Counted from the first letter of the stretch, positions 8,449 through 17,004 are shown. The stretch is 36,436 nt of DNA from Leptolyngbya sp. RL_3_1 (GCA_012032425.1 JAAUQE010000004.1:1-36436), one strand, 5' to 3'. Made by a program: numbers and translations. Notes: generated by a model not told the origin, from the sequence alone.

Positions 8449-8957
8449 CTAGCTGTTGGCCGCAGTCGCCTCAGTTTCAGCCGCCTCAGTTTCAGCCGCA
8501 TCAATAGTTGAGGCTGCGCCCTGGAGCTGGCCAAGGTTGATTTTCACCACCTTGTTGCGGACTTCTTCCACCTTGGGGAGGGTGAGCACCAGGAGACCGT
8601 TGGTGTATTCAGCGGTAACCGCATCATTGCGAACGGCTTCGGGTAAATTCACCACCCGACGGAAGGTGCCATAGCGGTGGTTGTCGTAGAGGACGGTATC
8701 GCCTTCATTAGCTTCAAAGGCGGGCGATCGCCAGAAATGGCCACGGACTCGCGGGTGACATGGATATCAATATCGTCAGGATTGATGCCCGCCAGTTGAG
8801 CCGTGAGGGTATAGTGCTCAGCCGACTCGACTAAACGAACCGCAGGCGTCCAGGTGACGGGGGCGGCATCGCTGCTGACCAGATCACCAAAGGCCCGGTC
8901 AAACTGACGGCGGAGGGTATCGATTTCTTCAAAGGGTTGCCAGTAACGGACGATCAT
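8449..8957 (-). CDS. Small heat-shock protein Hsp20, apparent mid-gene frameshift
   Basis: An alpha-crystallin-type holdase chaperone split over two frames. The first part (start 8957) holds IVRYWQPFEEIDTLRRQFDR, ending in HVTRESVAISGDR. The second holds RYGTFRRVVNLPEAV (visible in the shifted frame), TAEYTNGLLVLTLPKVEE and a C-terminal tail with an AETEAAETEA repeat. Adding one C to the CCC at 8722-8724 (minus strand) joins them as GDRPAFEANEGDTVLYDNHR and gives 169 residues, normal for the family. AGGAG eight bases before the ATG supports the start. A strong terminator follows. As written, the alpha-crystallin domain is cut and the protein would be non-functional. Confidence 0.88.
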
Positions 8958-8989
8958 GGTTTCAACTCCTAGAAACTGCTTTGGTTTAG

Positions 8990-9024
8990 AACCGTTGCTT
9001 ACAATCCCTATGGTGCAACGGGTT
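8990..9024 (-). promoter_or_regulatory. Hairpin in the hsp20 leader; rest of the 8958-9268 gap is featureless
   Basis: AACCGTTGC (8990-8998) and GCAACGGGTT (9015-9024) can pair with one bulge around a 16-base loop, about 30 bases upstream of the hsp20 start codon. The CIRCE element is absent. Leader hairpins control heat induction of several small heat-shock genes, but that role here is inference. The remainder of this roughly 310-base gap toward the CHAT gene shows no gene or repeat I can support. Confidence 0.4.
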
Positions 9025-9268
9025 CAGGGAATGAAACAGTGGCGAAAACCAAACCAAAATGGCGAGTTTTTACACCGAATCACCCGTACCGTGATCGCCC
9101 GACCCACCCGGCTGATTTCCCTTCGTGATCGTCCTGAAGCGTCAGATAGCTTAACGCCATGGCTGGATCTGGGTAATCTTAACTATGCTGAGGTATGGAC
9201 AGGGCTCCAGGTGTCAGGGGCATTGACCCAGGCCATCGGGCTGACGCTCACCTTCCGACCCATTTCCC

Positions 9269-11816
9269 GTGAACCCACAAGAATTTCACCTATCGATTAC
9301 GCCCCTCGGGGACGATCGCTACCTAATCCGCACCGAGGACATGGCAGCGGGGGTACCGGTGGCGGAAGCGCAGGTGCAGTGGTCTGTCGATCAATGGCTG
9401 AAGCGATCGCAACCGGCCATGGATGATCCGATTTTGGGGTTGTTGCAGGGCGATCGCCCGCCGCTGCTAGCCCGAGTTCCGACCTCAATCAACTGGGTCA
9501 TGAGCTGTACAAGGCCCTCTTCCACCAGGACTTTATCCGCGAAAGCTGGTCCAGAGCCCAGGGCATCGCCCAAAACCGCCGCCAAATCCTGCGCTTACGC
9601 CTCGGGTTTAAAGACAGTCGGCTACAGCGATTGCCCTGGGAGGTGTTGCAGAGCCATGGCAAGCCCCTCGCCACCCGTGTTGACCTTACCTTTGCCCGCT
9701 ACTCGGCTGATTTGATGGCGGCCCAATCGGCCCAACCCCTCAACCTGCCCGAAGGGGACGCTGCCCTACAGGTGCTAATGGTGATTGCCAACCCCGATGA
9801 CCAAACCCGCTTAAATCTGTGCCAGGAGGTACAAGACATCCAGGCGAGCTTGGTGCCAGCCCCAGGGGAAGCGGCTAGGGTGGAGATTACGGTGCTGGAA
9901 CAGCCCGATCGCAGTGCCCTCACCCAGGCCCTAGAGCAAGGGCATTATCAAGTGCTGCACTATGCGGGCCATAGCGACTTTGGCAAAACGGGCGGCGACC
10001 TGCACTTGGTCAATCAGCAAACGGGCCTGACCGAACGGCTGACCGGCGAAGATCTGGCGGGGCTGCTGGTCAACAACCAAATTTGCTTGGCCGTCTTTAA
10101 CTCTTGCCGCAGCGCCCATACGGCTGGGGATGATGCCGAGATGGACTGGCGGCAGCAAAATCTGGTGCAAGCCCTGGTCAATCGCGGCGTCCAGAGCGTG
10201 ATTGCCATGGCCGAGCGCATCCCCGACCAAGTGGCGGTGAAGTTTACCCAACTGCTCTATACCAATATCAAGCAGGGCTACCCGATCGATTTAAGCTTGG
10301 GACGGACCCGTCAGGCACTGGTTTCCGCCTTTGGCTCCGATCAGCATTATTGGGCCTTGCCGGTGCTGTATTTGCAGCCCGAGTTTGATGGCTATCTCAC
10401 CCAGCGCGACCGGGCGGCTGCCGTCCCCCTCGACCCTTGGCAAATGGATGCCTGGGCGACGCCCTCTGCCGGGGTGCCCACTGCCGACCTGACCACCGAT
10501 CGGCCTGACCCCGCTGCTATGGCTTGGCTAGACACCTTGACCGCTGCCGACCCCAACCCAGAGGCTGCCCCTGATGACGATAGCCAGCCCCTCACCCAGC
10601 CTGCTCCCCATCTGGCCCAGTTGGTCGAGCAACTCTCGCAACCCGCCCAGGACGCCGATGAGCCGCTGATCCCTGCCGATCAGCAGGAGCTGTTGCTGCC
10701 GGGGACCCATAGCCAAACCGACCTCGGCATCTATGGGACCTTGCCCGAAAATCCGACTTATCAGCAGCCTGACTGGGATAATCCGGCGAATGACGATTCC
10801 TTAGAGCCAGAGCGGGAAGCGGCGATCACCATGACCGCCGCCACGACCTCGACCCGTGCGGCCCTCGGGACATCGCCCAACCCCCAAAAACGTATTGAGA
10901 AACCCCTGCTGGCCTGGATGGCCTTGGGACTGGTGGGATTGGCCGGGACCCTCACCCTCGGGGTCTTCACCGCGCAAAAGCAGGCTTGTTTTCAGAAACC
11001 ACCCAGCCCCCAGCAACGGCGAATGTCCCACCCGCAGCAACAAAACCTGAGGTATTGCTCAACCAGGCGATCGCTGCCCTAGCGCAACAGGACTATGAGC
11101 AAGCCAGCGAACAGTTGACCCAAGCATTAGCCCCAGAGATGTTGTCCAAGGCCGATGCCACGTTTCTCGAAACTGTGATCACGACGCTAGAAGGCTATGA
11201 CGATCCGCAAATCCTTTTTGTGAAAGGGCGCGCCCATTGGCAGCGCTATGTGCAACTGGATGCTGACCCCGCCAGCAGAATTGGTCCAGCGAATCGTGAA
11301 GCCCTAGACGAAGCGAGAGATGCAGCCATTAGCGCTTGGGATACCTTACGCAAAACTCGCCCCCAGGACATTGAGGTGCAAGTGGCGATCGGTTTTGCTT
11401 ACTACGCCGACAGCCAAGATAATGAGGCGTTAAAAGCTTGGGAAGAGGCGAGAGAAATCGAGATTAAACAGCGAAGTGGACGTGCTGACCCCACCGCCCT
11501 GCGGAATCCAGTGTTCCTCAATGCCTATGCCGGACTCATTCTTTTATCCCTGGATTCTCGGATCGATAACCTAGACCCTGGCGGCGATGAGATACAACGA
11601 GCGTTTGCGCGAGAGGAGCTACAAAAGCTGCAAAGTTTGGATGAACACAGGTGGCTCGTGGCAGATGGGCCGGACGCTAAGGTCAGGACTAACGATAATC
11701 CCTATGTGTGGCTCTGGACTGCCGCCGCCGAAGCAGAATGGTCGCGCATCTACGCTGATCTCTCTGGTGAACCTGAAACCCAAAGCACCGGAGCAAATCC
11801 TGCCCCCGAAAATTAG
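9269..11816 (+). CDS. Membrane-anchored CHAT-domain protein with C-terminal TPR-like region, two apparent frameshifts
   Basis: Three consecutive frame segments form one protein of 849 residues after two one-base corrections: one C added to CCC at 9471-9473, joining GDRPPLLA to PSSDLNQLGHELYKALF, and one base added near 10984, joining TAQKQA to LFSETTQPPATANVPP. Starting GTG 9269 gives MNPQEFHLSITPLGDDRYLI. The CHAT protease fold carries the caspase-like dyad: His in HYAGHS (about 231-235) and Cys in FNSCRSA (about 280). An acidic, Pro/Gln-rich linker follows, then one membrane helix (about 546-569, LLAWMALGLVGLAGTLTLGV) and a helical region starting LLNQAIAALAQQDYEQASEQ. The protease would face the cytoplasm or periplasm depending on topology. 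Substrate unknown. Confidence 0.82.
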
Positions 11817-11846
11817 TGCCCTTACCCCCTCGCCCCCTCCACCCCT

Positions 11847-12527
11847 TCACAAATGACTATGCCCGTGGCCATGACCGTGACTATGGGTAAACTCAGCAGC
11901 GGCAGCAGCCACCGCTGGGCTTGGTCCCAGTTGGTATTGGTGACGAATGAAATCCATGATCGTGTTCAGCCCCTCTCGGGTTTTGAGGTTGGTAAACACA
12001 AAGGGGCGATCGCCCCGCATTTTCTCCGCATCCCGCTGCATCACGTCTAGATCGGCTCCCACATAGGTGGCCAGGTCAATCTTGTTAATCACCAGCACGT
12101 CTGAGCGAGTAATGCCGGGACCGCCCTTGCGGGGAATTTTGTCTCCCGCCGCCACATCAATCACGTAGAGGGTCATGTCTACCAGCTCAGGGCTGAAGGT
12201 GGCGGCCAGGTTATCGCCGCCGCTTTCCACAAAAATGATGTCCGGGGAAAACTGACGCGCCAACTGGTCAATGGCTTCTAGGTTGATGGAGGCATCGTCG
12301 CGAATGGCGGCATGGGGGCAGCCCCCGGTTTCAATGCCGATGATGCGATCTCGCCCCAGGGCCTCACTCCGCACCAGAAACTGAGCGTCTTCCTGGGTGT
12401 AAATGTCATTGGTCACCACCGCCAACTCGTAGTCCTCACGCATGGCCTTACACAGCGCATCAATCAACGCCGTCTTCCCTGAGCCAACGGGACCCGCTAC
12501 ACCCACTCTAAAAGGCTTCTTCACCAC
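11847..12527 (-). CDS. ureG: Urease accessory GTPase UreG
   Basis: A SIMIBI-class GTPase that powers nickel insertion into urease with UreF, UreD/H and UreE. Visible: P-loop [27 protein letters not shown], the metal-binding CPH in [31 protein letters not shown] and NKIDLA. The last twelve residues are [12 protein letters not shown], a His-rich tail that could store or donate nickel, as UreE tails do. The frame opens at TTG 12539, but GTG 12527 has GAGGTG six bases ahead and gives [10 protein letters not shown], so it is preferred. The gene is on the same strand as ureF but is separated from it by the restriction-modification island. Confidence 0.95.
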   Translation of the reverse strand: MVKKPFRVGVAGPVGSGKTALIDALCKAMREDYELAVVTNDIYTQEDAQFLVRSEALGRDRIIGIETGGCPHAAIRDDASINLEAIDQLARQFSPDIIFVESGGDNLAATFSPELVDMTLYVIDVAAGDKIPRKGGPGITRSDVLVINKIDLATYVGADLDVMQRDAEKMRGDRPFVFTNLKTREGLNTIMDFIRHQYQLGPSPAVAAAAAEFTHSHGHGHGHSHL

Positions 12528-12657
12528 AGAGCACCTCAAAAAATACTGATTTCCGCAAGAAAATATCGCAAAATTATCTGAGCAGCCAACTGCTTAAACG
12601 TCATGCTTGATCAGAGCTACGACTCATAAAGTAGCAACCCATTATTTTTGACGTAGC

Positions 12658-13098
12658 TCAGCGAATCTTAGGATTGTTGATATCTTTCCCGCCTGACTCA
12701 TGCCACTTGTCCTCCCACTTTTGATAATAAAACTCTAGCGATATCGGAGAAAGTTGATAGATCGACAGCAAGTGAATGCCATTATAAACAGCGAATATCC
12801 AACTCACTTTTCTGTACTTAGCAATAATTCCTGGATTGATATGATGGTGGGTAGAAAAGCTCTTTGTTAATTGTATATTGACCGATTTTAATTCGTATTC
12901 TTGGCCCGACGCATCTTTGGCATCATTCCCCTCTCGACCAGGCAATACGGTTAAGCCTGTAATCAAAAGAACTTGAAGGAGCTTCCCTCCATTATCTTGG
13001 AAAATATCATTTATGCCATGCTTTGAGGCAAGATCTTGATACTTTCTTATATAGGGAAAAAGTTCATCGAGAATAACCTTGTCTGGATGAAAACTCAT
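12658..13098 (-). CDS. pvuIIR: PvuII-like type II restriction endonuclease, apparent C-terminal frameshift
   Basis: Closely resembles R.PvuII (cuts CAGCTG), as I recall its sequence: [40 protein letters not shown] and [20 protein letters not shown]. The catalytic set is present: Asp59, Glu69-x-Lys71 (QEYELKS) and the His84-86 cluster, one position later than in PvuII. ATG 13098 overlaps the controller stop (TGATG), so translation is coupled. The frame ends INNPKIR, about a dozen residues early. One base added at 12661-12663 continues it as [14 protein letters not shown] to a TAG at 12617, giving 160 residues against 157 in PvuII. The reading is therefore full length apart from that lesion. 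Base composition is AT-richer than the neighbours. Confidence 0.92.
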   Translation of the reverse strand: MSFHPDKVILDELFPYIRKYQDLASKHGINDIFQDNGGKLLQVLLITGLTVLPGREGNDAKDASGQEYELKSVNIQLTKSFSTHHHINPGIIAKYRKVSWIFAVYNGIHLLSIYQLSPISLEFYYQKWEDKWHESGGKDINNPKIR

Positions 13099-13313
13099 CA
13101 CCTCTCCCTGAGCAGGTCAGTGATGTCAACGCCTAAGGCTTGGGCAAGACGCTCCATATTATCAATTGAGATATTGCGCTCGCTACGCTCTATGGAACCG
13201 ATATAGGTTCTATGGAGTCCGGCCATATCGGCAAGTGCTTCTTGAGACAGTCCTTGTAGTTGTCGGAGCTGGCGTAGCCTTTTAGCGAAAAGCTCCCTAG
13301 CACTTGATTGCAC
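13098..13313 (-). CDS. pvuIIC: Restriction-modification controller protein (C protein), HTH XRE-type
   Basis: 71 residues consisting of one lambda-repressor-like helix-turn-helix domain: [40 protein letters not shown], then [16 protein letters not shown]. In PvuII-type systems this dimer binds the C-boxes, activates its own and the endonuclease gene, and delays restriction until host DNA is methylated. Position supports the role: its stop overlaps the endonuclease start, and its own start faces the methyltransferase across an 88-base gap holding a C-box pair. Confidence 0.9.
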   Translation of the reverse strand: MQSSARELFAKRLRQLRQLQGLSQEALADMAGLHRTYIGSIERSERNISIDNMERLAQALGVDITDLLRER

Positions 13314-13363
13314 TGAATGACCGCAAAGGAAGTTGACATAGCCTATATAATTAAAATTATGAT

Positions 13364-13389
13364 GACCATAAGTCTACAGACTATAAGTA
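13364..13389. promoter_or_regulatory. C-box operator of the PvuII-type system
   Basis: GACCATAAGTC (13364-13374) and GACTATAAGTA (13379-13389) are two near-identical imperfect palindromes separated by TACA, the paired O_L/O_R arrangement of C-protein operators (core GACT-N3-AGTC). They lie between the divergent controller and methyltransferase genes. TTGACA at 13333-13338 and AT-rich DNA with TATAAT at 13346-13351 are nearby; their spacing is not canonical, so I do not assign exact promoters. Confidence 0.8.
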
Positions 13390-13401
13390 GCATTTAGAGG
13401 A

Positions 13402-14454
13402 ATGACATTGTTTATTCAAGACCAGAGTTTGCCTTTCAATATTGGGGATTTTGAGCAGTCGCCCGTTTACATGACCGATAAAGGGGCAGCATTTTGTGGA
13501 GATTCCTTAGAATTATTGAGTCAACTCCCTGATGAGAGCATCAACTTAGTCATTACCAGTCCGCCATTTGCACTACAGAGAAAGAAAGAGTACGGCAATA
13601 AAAGCCAAGATGAATATGTTGAATGGTTGGCTGGCTTTGCTCAATTGATATATCAGAAGCTTAAAAAAGATGGCAGTTTTGTACTAGATCTAGGCGGAGC
13701 CTACGAGAAAGGTAAGCCGGTAAGAAGCTTGTATAATTTTAGGATTCCTATTTACTTCTGCGATGAAATCGGCTTTTTCTTAGCGGAAGATTTTTATTGG
13801 TTTAATCCCTCTAAGCTGCCAAGCCCGATTGAATGGGTTAACAAAAGAAAAATCAGAGCAAAGGATTCAGTAAATACTATTTGGTGGTTTAGTAAGACTG
13901 AATTTCCTAAGTCAGATGTTTCCAAAGTGCTGACCGAATACAGTTCAAGAATGAAGAAACTTTTGGAAGATCCTGGAAAATTTTATGATCCCAAAAAGCG
14001 CCCTTCTGGTCATGATATCGGCAAAGCATTTGGTAGAAATAATGGTGGAGCAATTCCTTCAAACTTACTTCAGATACCTAACTCCGAATCAAACAGCCAA
14101 TATCTTAGAGGGTGTAAGGCGCTTGGTCTAAAATCACACCCAGCTCGTTTTCCAGGCAAGTTGCCAGAATTTTTCATTCGATTTCTGACTGATCCAGGAG
14201 ACTTGGTGATTGATATATTTGCAGGCTCAAATACGACGGGGTTTGTGGCTGAGAAAGAGAATCGACACTGGATAGCGTTTGAAAAAGATATTCAATATTT
14301 GGCAGCCTCTTCGTTTCGATTTATGGAAGATGACATTACTGAGAATTCTTTGAGAAGCTGGCATCAGGAAATTATGTCTGGGAAGGGACTTGAGGTTTTG
14401 CCTGACTCTAAACAGCTCAGACTGTTTGAACGTTTAGCGACCTATCAAGCTTGA
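13402..14454 (+). CDS. pvuIIM: PvuII-like N4-cytosine DNA methyltransferase
   Basis: 350 residues strongly resembling M.PvuII, which methylates the inner cytosine of CAGCTG at N4 using S-adenosylmethionine. Motif IV is TSPPFALQRKKEYGN (SPPF, about residues 52-56), typical of N4-cytosine enzymes in the permuted order. VLDLGGAYEKGKP, EDFYWFNPSKLPSPIEWVNK and KSHPARFPGKLPEFFIRFL follow, and motif I is IDIFAGSNTTGFVAE near residue 270. It is divergent from the controller-endonuclease pair, the layout of the original PvuII system. AGAGG directly precedes the ATG. It ends 12 bases before the convergent ureF end. AT-rich composition and lack of HIP1 octamers suggest recent acquisition. Confidence 0.95.
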   Translation: MTLFIQDQSLPFNIGDFEQSPVYMTDKGAAFCGDSLELLSQLPDESINLVITSPPFALQRKKEYGNKSQDEYVEWLAGFAQLIYQKLKKDGSFVLDLGGAYEKGKPVRSLYNFRIPIYFCDEIGFFLAEDFYWFNPSKLPSPIEWVNKRKIRAKDSVNTIWWFSKTEFPKSDVSKVLTEYSSRMKKLLEDPGKFYDPKKRPSGHDIGKAFGRNNGGAIPSNLLQIPNSESNSQYLRGCKALGLKSHPARFPGKLPEFFIRFLTDPGDLVIDIFAGSNTTGFVAEKENRHWIAFEKDIQYLAASSFRFMEDDITENSLRSWHQEIMSGKGLEVLPDSKQLRLFERLATYQA

Positions 14455-14466
14455 TGCCGCCATAAC

Positions 14467-15162
14467 TCAACTTCGAAACAGCCGACTGTACTGGGTTTCG
14501 TGGGCCATACTCGCCAGGGAGAGTCCCCAGCTACAGGCAAACAGCTGATCATCCGATAAGGTCTGCACCTGATGGCTGGCTTTCTGCAAGGGCTCGGCAA
14601 GTTGCCGCAAGAGTCGCTGTCCTTCCGTTTGGCCCAAGGGCACCAAACGCACCCCTGCACTAATTAAATTGGTGGCCCAACTCTGTAAGAAGATTAACGT
14701 CGTTTCGGATGCGGGCAACTGCCAGAGGGCGGCGGTGATGCCAAAGGCGATCGCAAAGTTGCAGCGCTCTGATCTCAAGGTGTCAGGCAGTTCTGCTAGC
14801 CCAGCCGGGTCCAGATCCCCCACGAGGCGTAGGAGCGATCGCCCCATCTGCCAACTCTGCTGGCGCAGTTCTTCCCCATCCCGCACCGCAGAGAGCCAGT
14901 CATTCCACCGGGTTAGGGCCGTTTCATCTCCCTGCTGCCAAGCCCGAAAAGCCCGCATCATCACCGCCGCCTCTAGCCGAATGGTTCCCCGCTGCAATTC
15001 GGCCTGGAGCCAGTGGGTCAATGCCCCAACGTCGGTAATCTGACCCTGGTGGACCAAGGTTTCGATCCCTTCGGAGTAGCTGTAGGCCCCGATCGGTAGG
15101 GCCGGACTAGCCAATTGCAGCAGGCGCAACAGGGCAATGGCAGGCGGTAGCGTTTCAATCAT
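14467..15162 (-). CDS. ureF: Urease accessory protein UreF
   Basis: 231 residues, all-helical UreF family, which couples UreG GTP hydrolysis to urease through UreD. Visible: [31 protein letters not shown], then [21 protein letters not shown] at the end, the typical family terminus. The gene is therefore intact although the methyltransferase ends only 12 bases away. It is divergent from ureD, with a MITE-like element between them, and shares a strand with ureG on the far side of the restriction-modification genes. Confidence 0.93.
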   Translation of the reverse strand: MIETLPPAIALLRLLQLASPALPIGAYSYSEGIETLVHQGQITDVGALTHWLQAELQRGTIRLEAAVMMRAFRAWQQGDETALTRWNDWLSAVRDGEELRQQSWQMGRSLLRLVGDLDPAGLAELPDTLRSERCNFAIAFGITAALWQLPASETTLIFLQSWATNLISAGVRLVPLGQTEGQRLLRQLAEPLQKASHQVQTLSDDQLFACSWGLSLASMAHETQYSRLFRS

Positions 15163-15221
15163 GGGGAAAATTCAACGGCTTAATTCAGCGATCTTTAAAA
15201 GGGATGCCCTAGAATAGCTCG

Positions 15222-15328
15222 CTATAGCAGTCGCCAGTCTGATTAAGACAAGACTGCGAGCCACTTTGCTTATGCGCCACAGAACAGGGCGATCCGAGGT
15301 GTCTTAAGCAAAGTGGCCAGCGCTATAG
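15222..15328. mobile_element. MITE-like element with nested inverted repeats between ureF and ureD
   Basis: The ends CTATAGCAGTCGCCAG (15222-15237) and the reverse complement of 15313-15328 match at 12 of 16 positions. Inside, GCCACTTTGCTTA (15260-15272) and TAAGCAAAGTGGC (15305-15317) are perfect 13-base complements, and AGTCT/AGACT pair near 15237-15255. About 107 bases, no coding capacity. A 16-base copy of one end (AGTGGCCAGCGCTATA) recurs at 22597-22612. The possible GTG start of ureD lies in its right end. Confidence 0.6.
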
Positions 15329-16215
15329 AACTGAGGCCGTGCTCCTTGACTTCCCCACAACCCGCTTTAGTCTCGTTCCAGGCCGAACCCTGGCATGGCC
15401 AAGCCCATCTCACTTACCAAAAGCAAGGGATTAAAACAGTCCCTCTGGTGAAAACCCAGGCCCCGCTCAAGGTCCAAACGCCCCCGTTCTACCCAGAGGG
15501 ACCCCAGACCTGTCACACCGTCTTGCTGCATACGGCGGGGGGCATGGTGGGGGGCGATCGCCTGTCGATCAATATCAACCTAGAAGCCAATGCCAGCGCC
15601 CTCGTCACCACCGCTGCTGCCGCCAAAATCTATAGCGACCACCCTCAGCAGCTTCCCGCTCAGATTCAGGGCCATGCCCAAGTGGGACCTGGGGCTTGTC
15701 TGGAGTGGTTTCCCCAAGAAACCATCGTCTTTGAAGGGGCACATTACCATCCCCATTGGCAAGTCGACTTAGCCCCAGATGCGACTTGGGTGGGGTGGGA
15801 TATCTTACGGCTGGGGCGCACGGCGCGGGGAGAGCGGTTCACCCAGGGGGGCGTCCGTTCGCACCTCAGCGTTTTTCAAAATCAGCGTCTCTTGTGGACC
15901 GATCCCCAGCAGATTGCAGGGAGTGAATCCCTCTGGTCAAGCCCTCAGGCCCTAGATGAATGCCCTGTGATCGGTACATTTGCATGGGTTGGTCAGCAGC
16001 CCGAAGCGGCTGAAATAGAAACAATCCGGGAGTTAGGCAGCACCCTGATTCAGCGGGGAGTCTGGGGGGCAACCCGTTTACAGCAAGGTCTGTTGTGTCG
16101 TTATCGGGGCCATTCGAGCAGTGAAGCAAAGCGATGGTTTGAGGCGGCCTGGAGCCAGATCCGCCCCCATTACCTCGGGCGCTGTGCTGTGGCACCACGC
16201 GTGTGGCAGCGTTAG
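15313..16215 (+). CDS. ureD: Urease accessory protein UreD/UreH
   Basis: 300 residues of the UreD family, the scaffold that receives nickel from UreF/UreG and binds apo-urease. Visible: PLKVQTPPFYPEGPQTCHTV, LLHTAGGMVGGDRLSINI, TTAAAAKIYSD, CLEWFPQETIVFEGAHY, WVGWDILRLGRTARGERF and a C-terminal WFEAAWSQIRP. The open frame begins at GTG 15313, which lies inside the MITE-like right end. The conserved part begins around WHGQAHLTYQKQG, so a TTG near 15350 is an alternative and the start is uncertain. Divergent from ureF. The catalytic genes ureABC are not in the window. Confidence 0.92.
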   Translation: MASAIELRPCSLTSPQPALVSFQAEPWHGQAHLTYQKQGIKTVPLVKTQAPLKVQTPPFYPEGPQTCHTVLLHTAGGMVGGDRLSININLEANASALVTTAAAAKIYSDHPQQLPAQIQGHAQVGPGACLEWFPQETIVFEGAHYHPHWQVDLAPDATWVGWDILRLGRTARGERFTQGGVRSHLSVFQNQRLLWTDPQQIAGSESLWSSPQALDECPVIGTFAWVGQQPEAAEIETIRELGSTLIQRGVWGATRLQQGLLCRYRGHSSSEAKRWFEAAWSQIRPHYLGRCAVAPRVWQR

Positions 16216-16271
16216 AGCCCATTTCAGAGCAGGACATTTCTGAGCAGATCAACGGGTAGTTTTACATTCTG

Positions 16272-16299
16272 TGACGTTAGGTAACGTCAACGATCGTTG
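16272..16299. promoter_or_regulatory. Two overlapping perfect palindromes, candidate operator
   Basis: TGACGTTA-GG-TAACGTCA (16272-16289) is an 18-base perfect inverted repeat. It overlaps by two bases a second perfect palindrome, CAACGATCGTTG (16288-16299). They lie between the end of ureD and a small candidate gene at 16455. The binding protein is unknown. Confidence 0.5.
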
Positions 16300-16454
16300 C
16301 ATGGTTCTACATTGCGATCGCGGCGGTACCTGAGGTCACCCACCACAATGGAGGTATCAACTCACTGCTGGCTAAACCAGACAGTCCTAGAATCGATCAA
16401 GCATGAGATTGACTTGGCTCTTTTCGTTTCTGCCCCACATTTTTAGGACGATTC

Positions 16455-16586
16455 ATGATGCTGTGCGATGCCTGCGCCCAACAACCCAGCTGCTTACCAG
16501 CCCGCCTAGCGCAGCAGGATAAGGTGATTAGCGGCCTGCTCAAAAAGCTGAAGCAATGTTCCCTCCAAAAAGGAACGCCGAGATAA
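16455..16586 (+). CDS. Small Cys-containing protein, unknown
   Basis: A 43-residue frame with AGGA seven bases before its ATG: MMLCDACAQQPSCLPARLAQ, then QDKVISGLLKKLKQCS. Four cysteines (CDAC, SC, QC) and a basic helix are visible. No family is recognised. A palindrome cluster 150-180 bases upstream could control it. A chance frame of this length is possible, so it is a candidate only. Confidence 0.4.
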   Translation: MMLCDACAQQPSCLPARLAQQDKVISGLLKKLKQCSLQKGTPR

Positions 16587-16633
16587 CGCCTGATTTACCG
16601 CTCTAGACTGACTTGGCAAAGCGTAATTAGCCG

Positions 16634-16840
16634 TCAAGGGTGCAGGATGCCATCGTTTGACAACTGCTTCAGCATCGTGACAGAGGTGGCATCCTGGCGC
16701 ACCGGCTCAAATCCAAGCCGCTCGTACAGTCGCTGAGCAGGGTTGTCCAGAGAGACACTCAACGCAATGGCGCTGTATACCGTTTGAGCATGGGTGAAAA
16801 GATGGTGTATCAGCGCCGAGCCAACGCCACGATTTCTATC
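16634..16840 (-). pseudogene. GNAT acetyltransferase remnant (C-terminal part)
   Basis: The minus strand encodes NRGVGSALIHHLFTHAQ, then TVYSAIALSVSLDNPAQRLY and ERLGFEPVRQDATSVTMLKQ, ending at TGA 16636-16634. These are the acetyl-CoA-binding motif A (RGVGSAL) and motif B (N-P-A-x-x-LYERLGF) of GNAT N-acetyltransferases. The N-terminal half is missing: the frame is closed by a stop at 16843-16841 and nothing family-like precedes it. About 68 of the usual 150 residues remain. A fragment left by deletion, downstream of psbA. Confidence 0.78.
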
Positions 16841-16939
16841 TCAAAAAAGGTTCATCTGAGGCCAACGCCTCTCGAATCCTGAATTGCATCGCTTTAGGTG
16901 CTGGTTAGCGGCAATAGCTCACAGATAGTCTCCATGCAG

Positions 16940-16971
16940 AAAGCGCCCCCCATTGCTGAGAGGCGCTTTTT
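16940..16971. terminator. Hairpin terminator downstream of psbA
   Basis: AAAGCGCC (16940-16947) pairs with GGCGCTTT (16962-16969). On the plus strand five T follow in part within the stem. On the psbA strand it is a stem located about 35 bases after the stop with a short T run. It can work in both directions. Confidence 0.65.
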
Positions 16972-17004
16972 GATTACTCACTCAAGAGTGGTTGATGTCC
17001 AGGA

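Noticed and set aside
8956-9426. 156-residue plus-strand frame ahead of the CHAT gene
   Set aside because: Its second half overlaps the well-supported CHAT N-terminal segment in another frame and its first half crosses the hsp20 leader; no family features.
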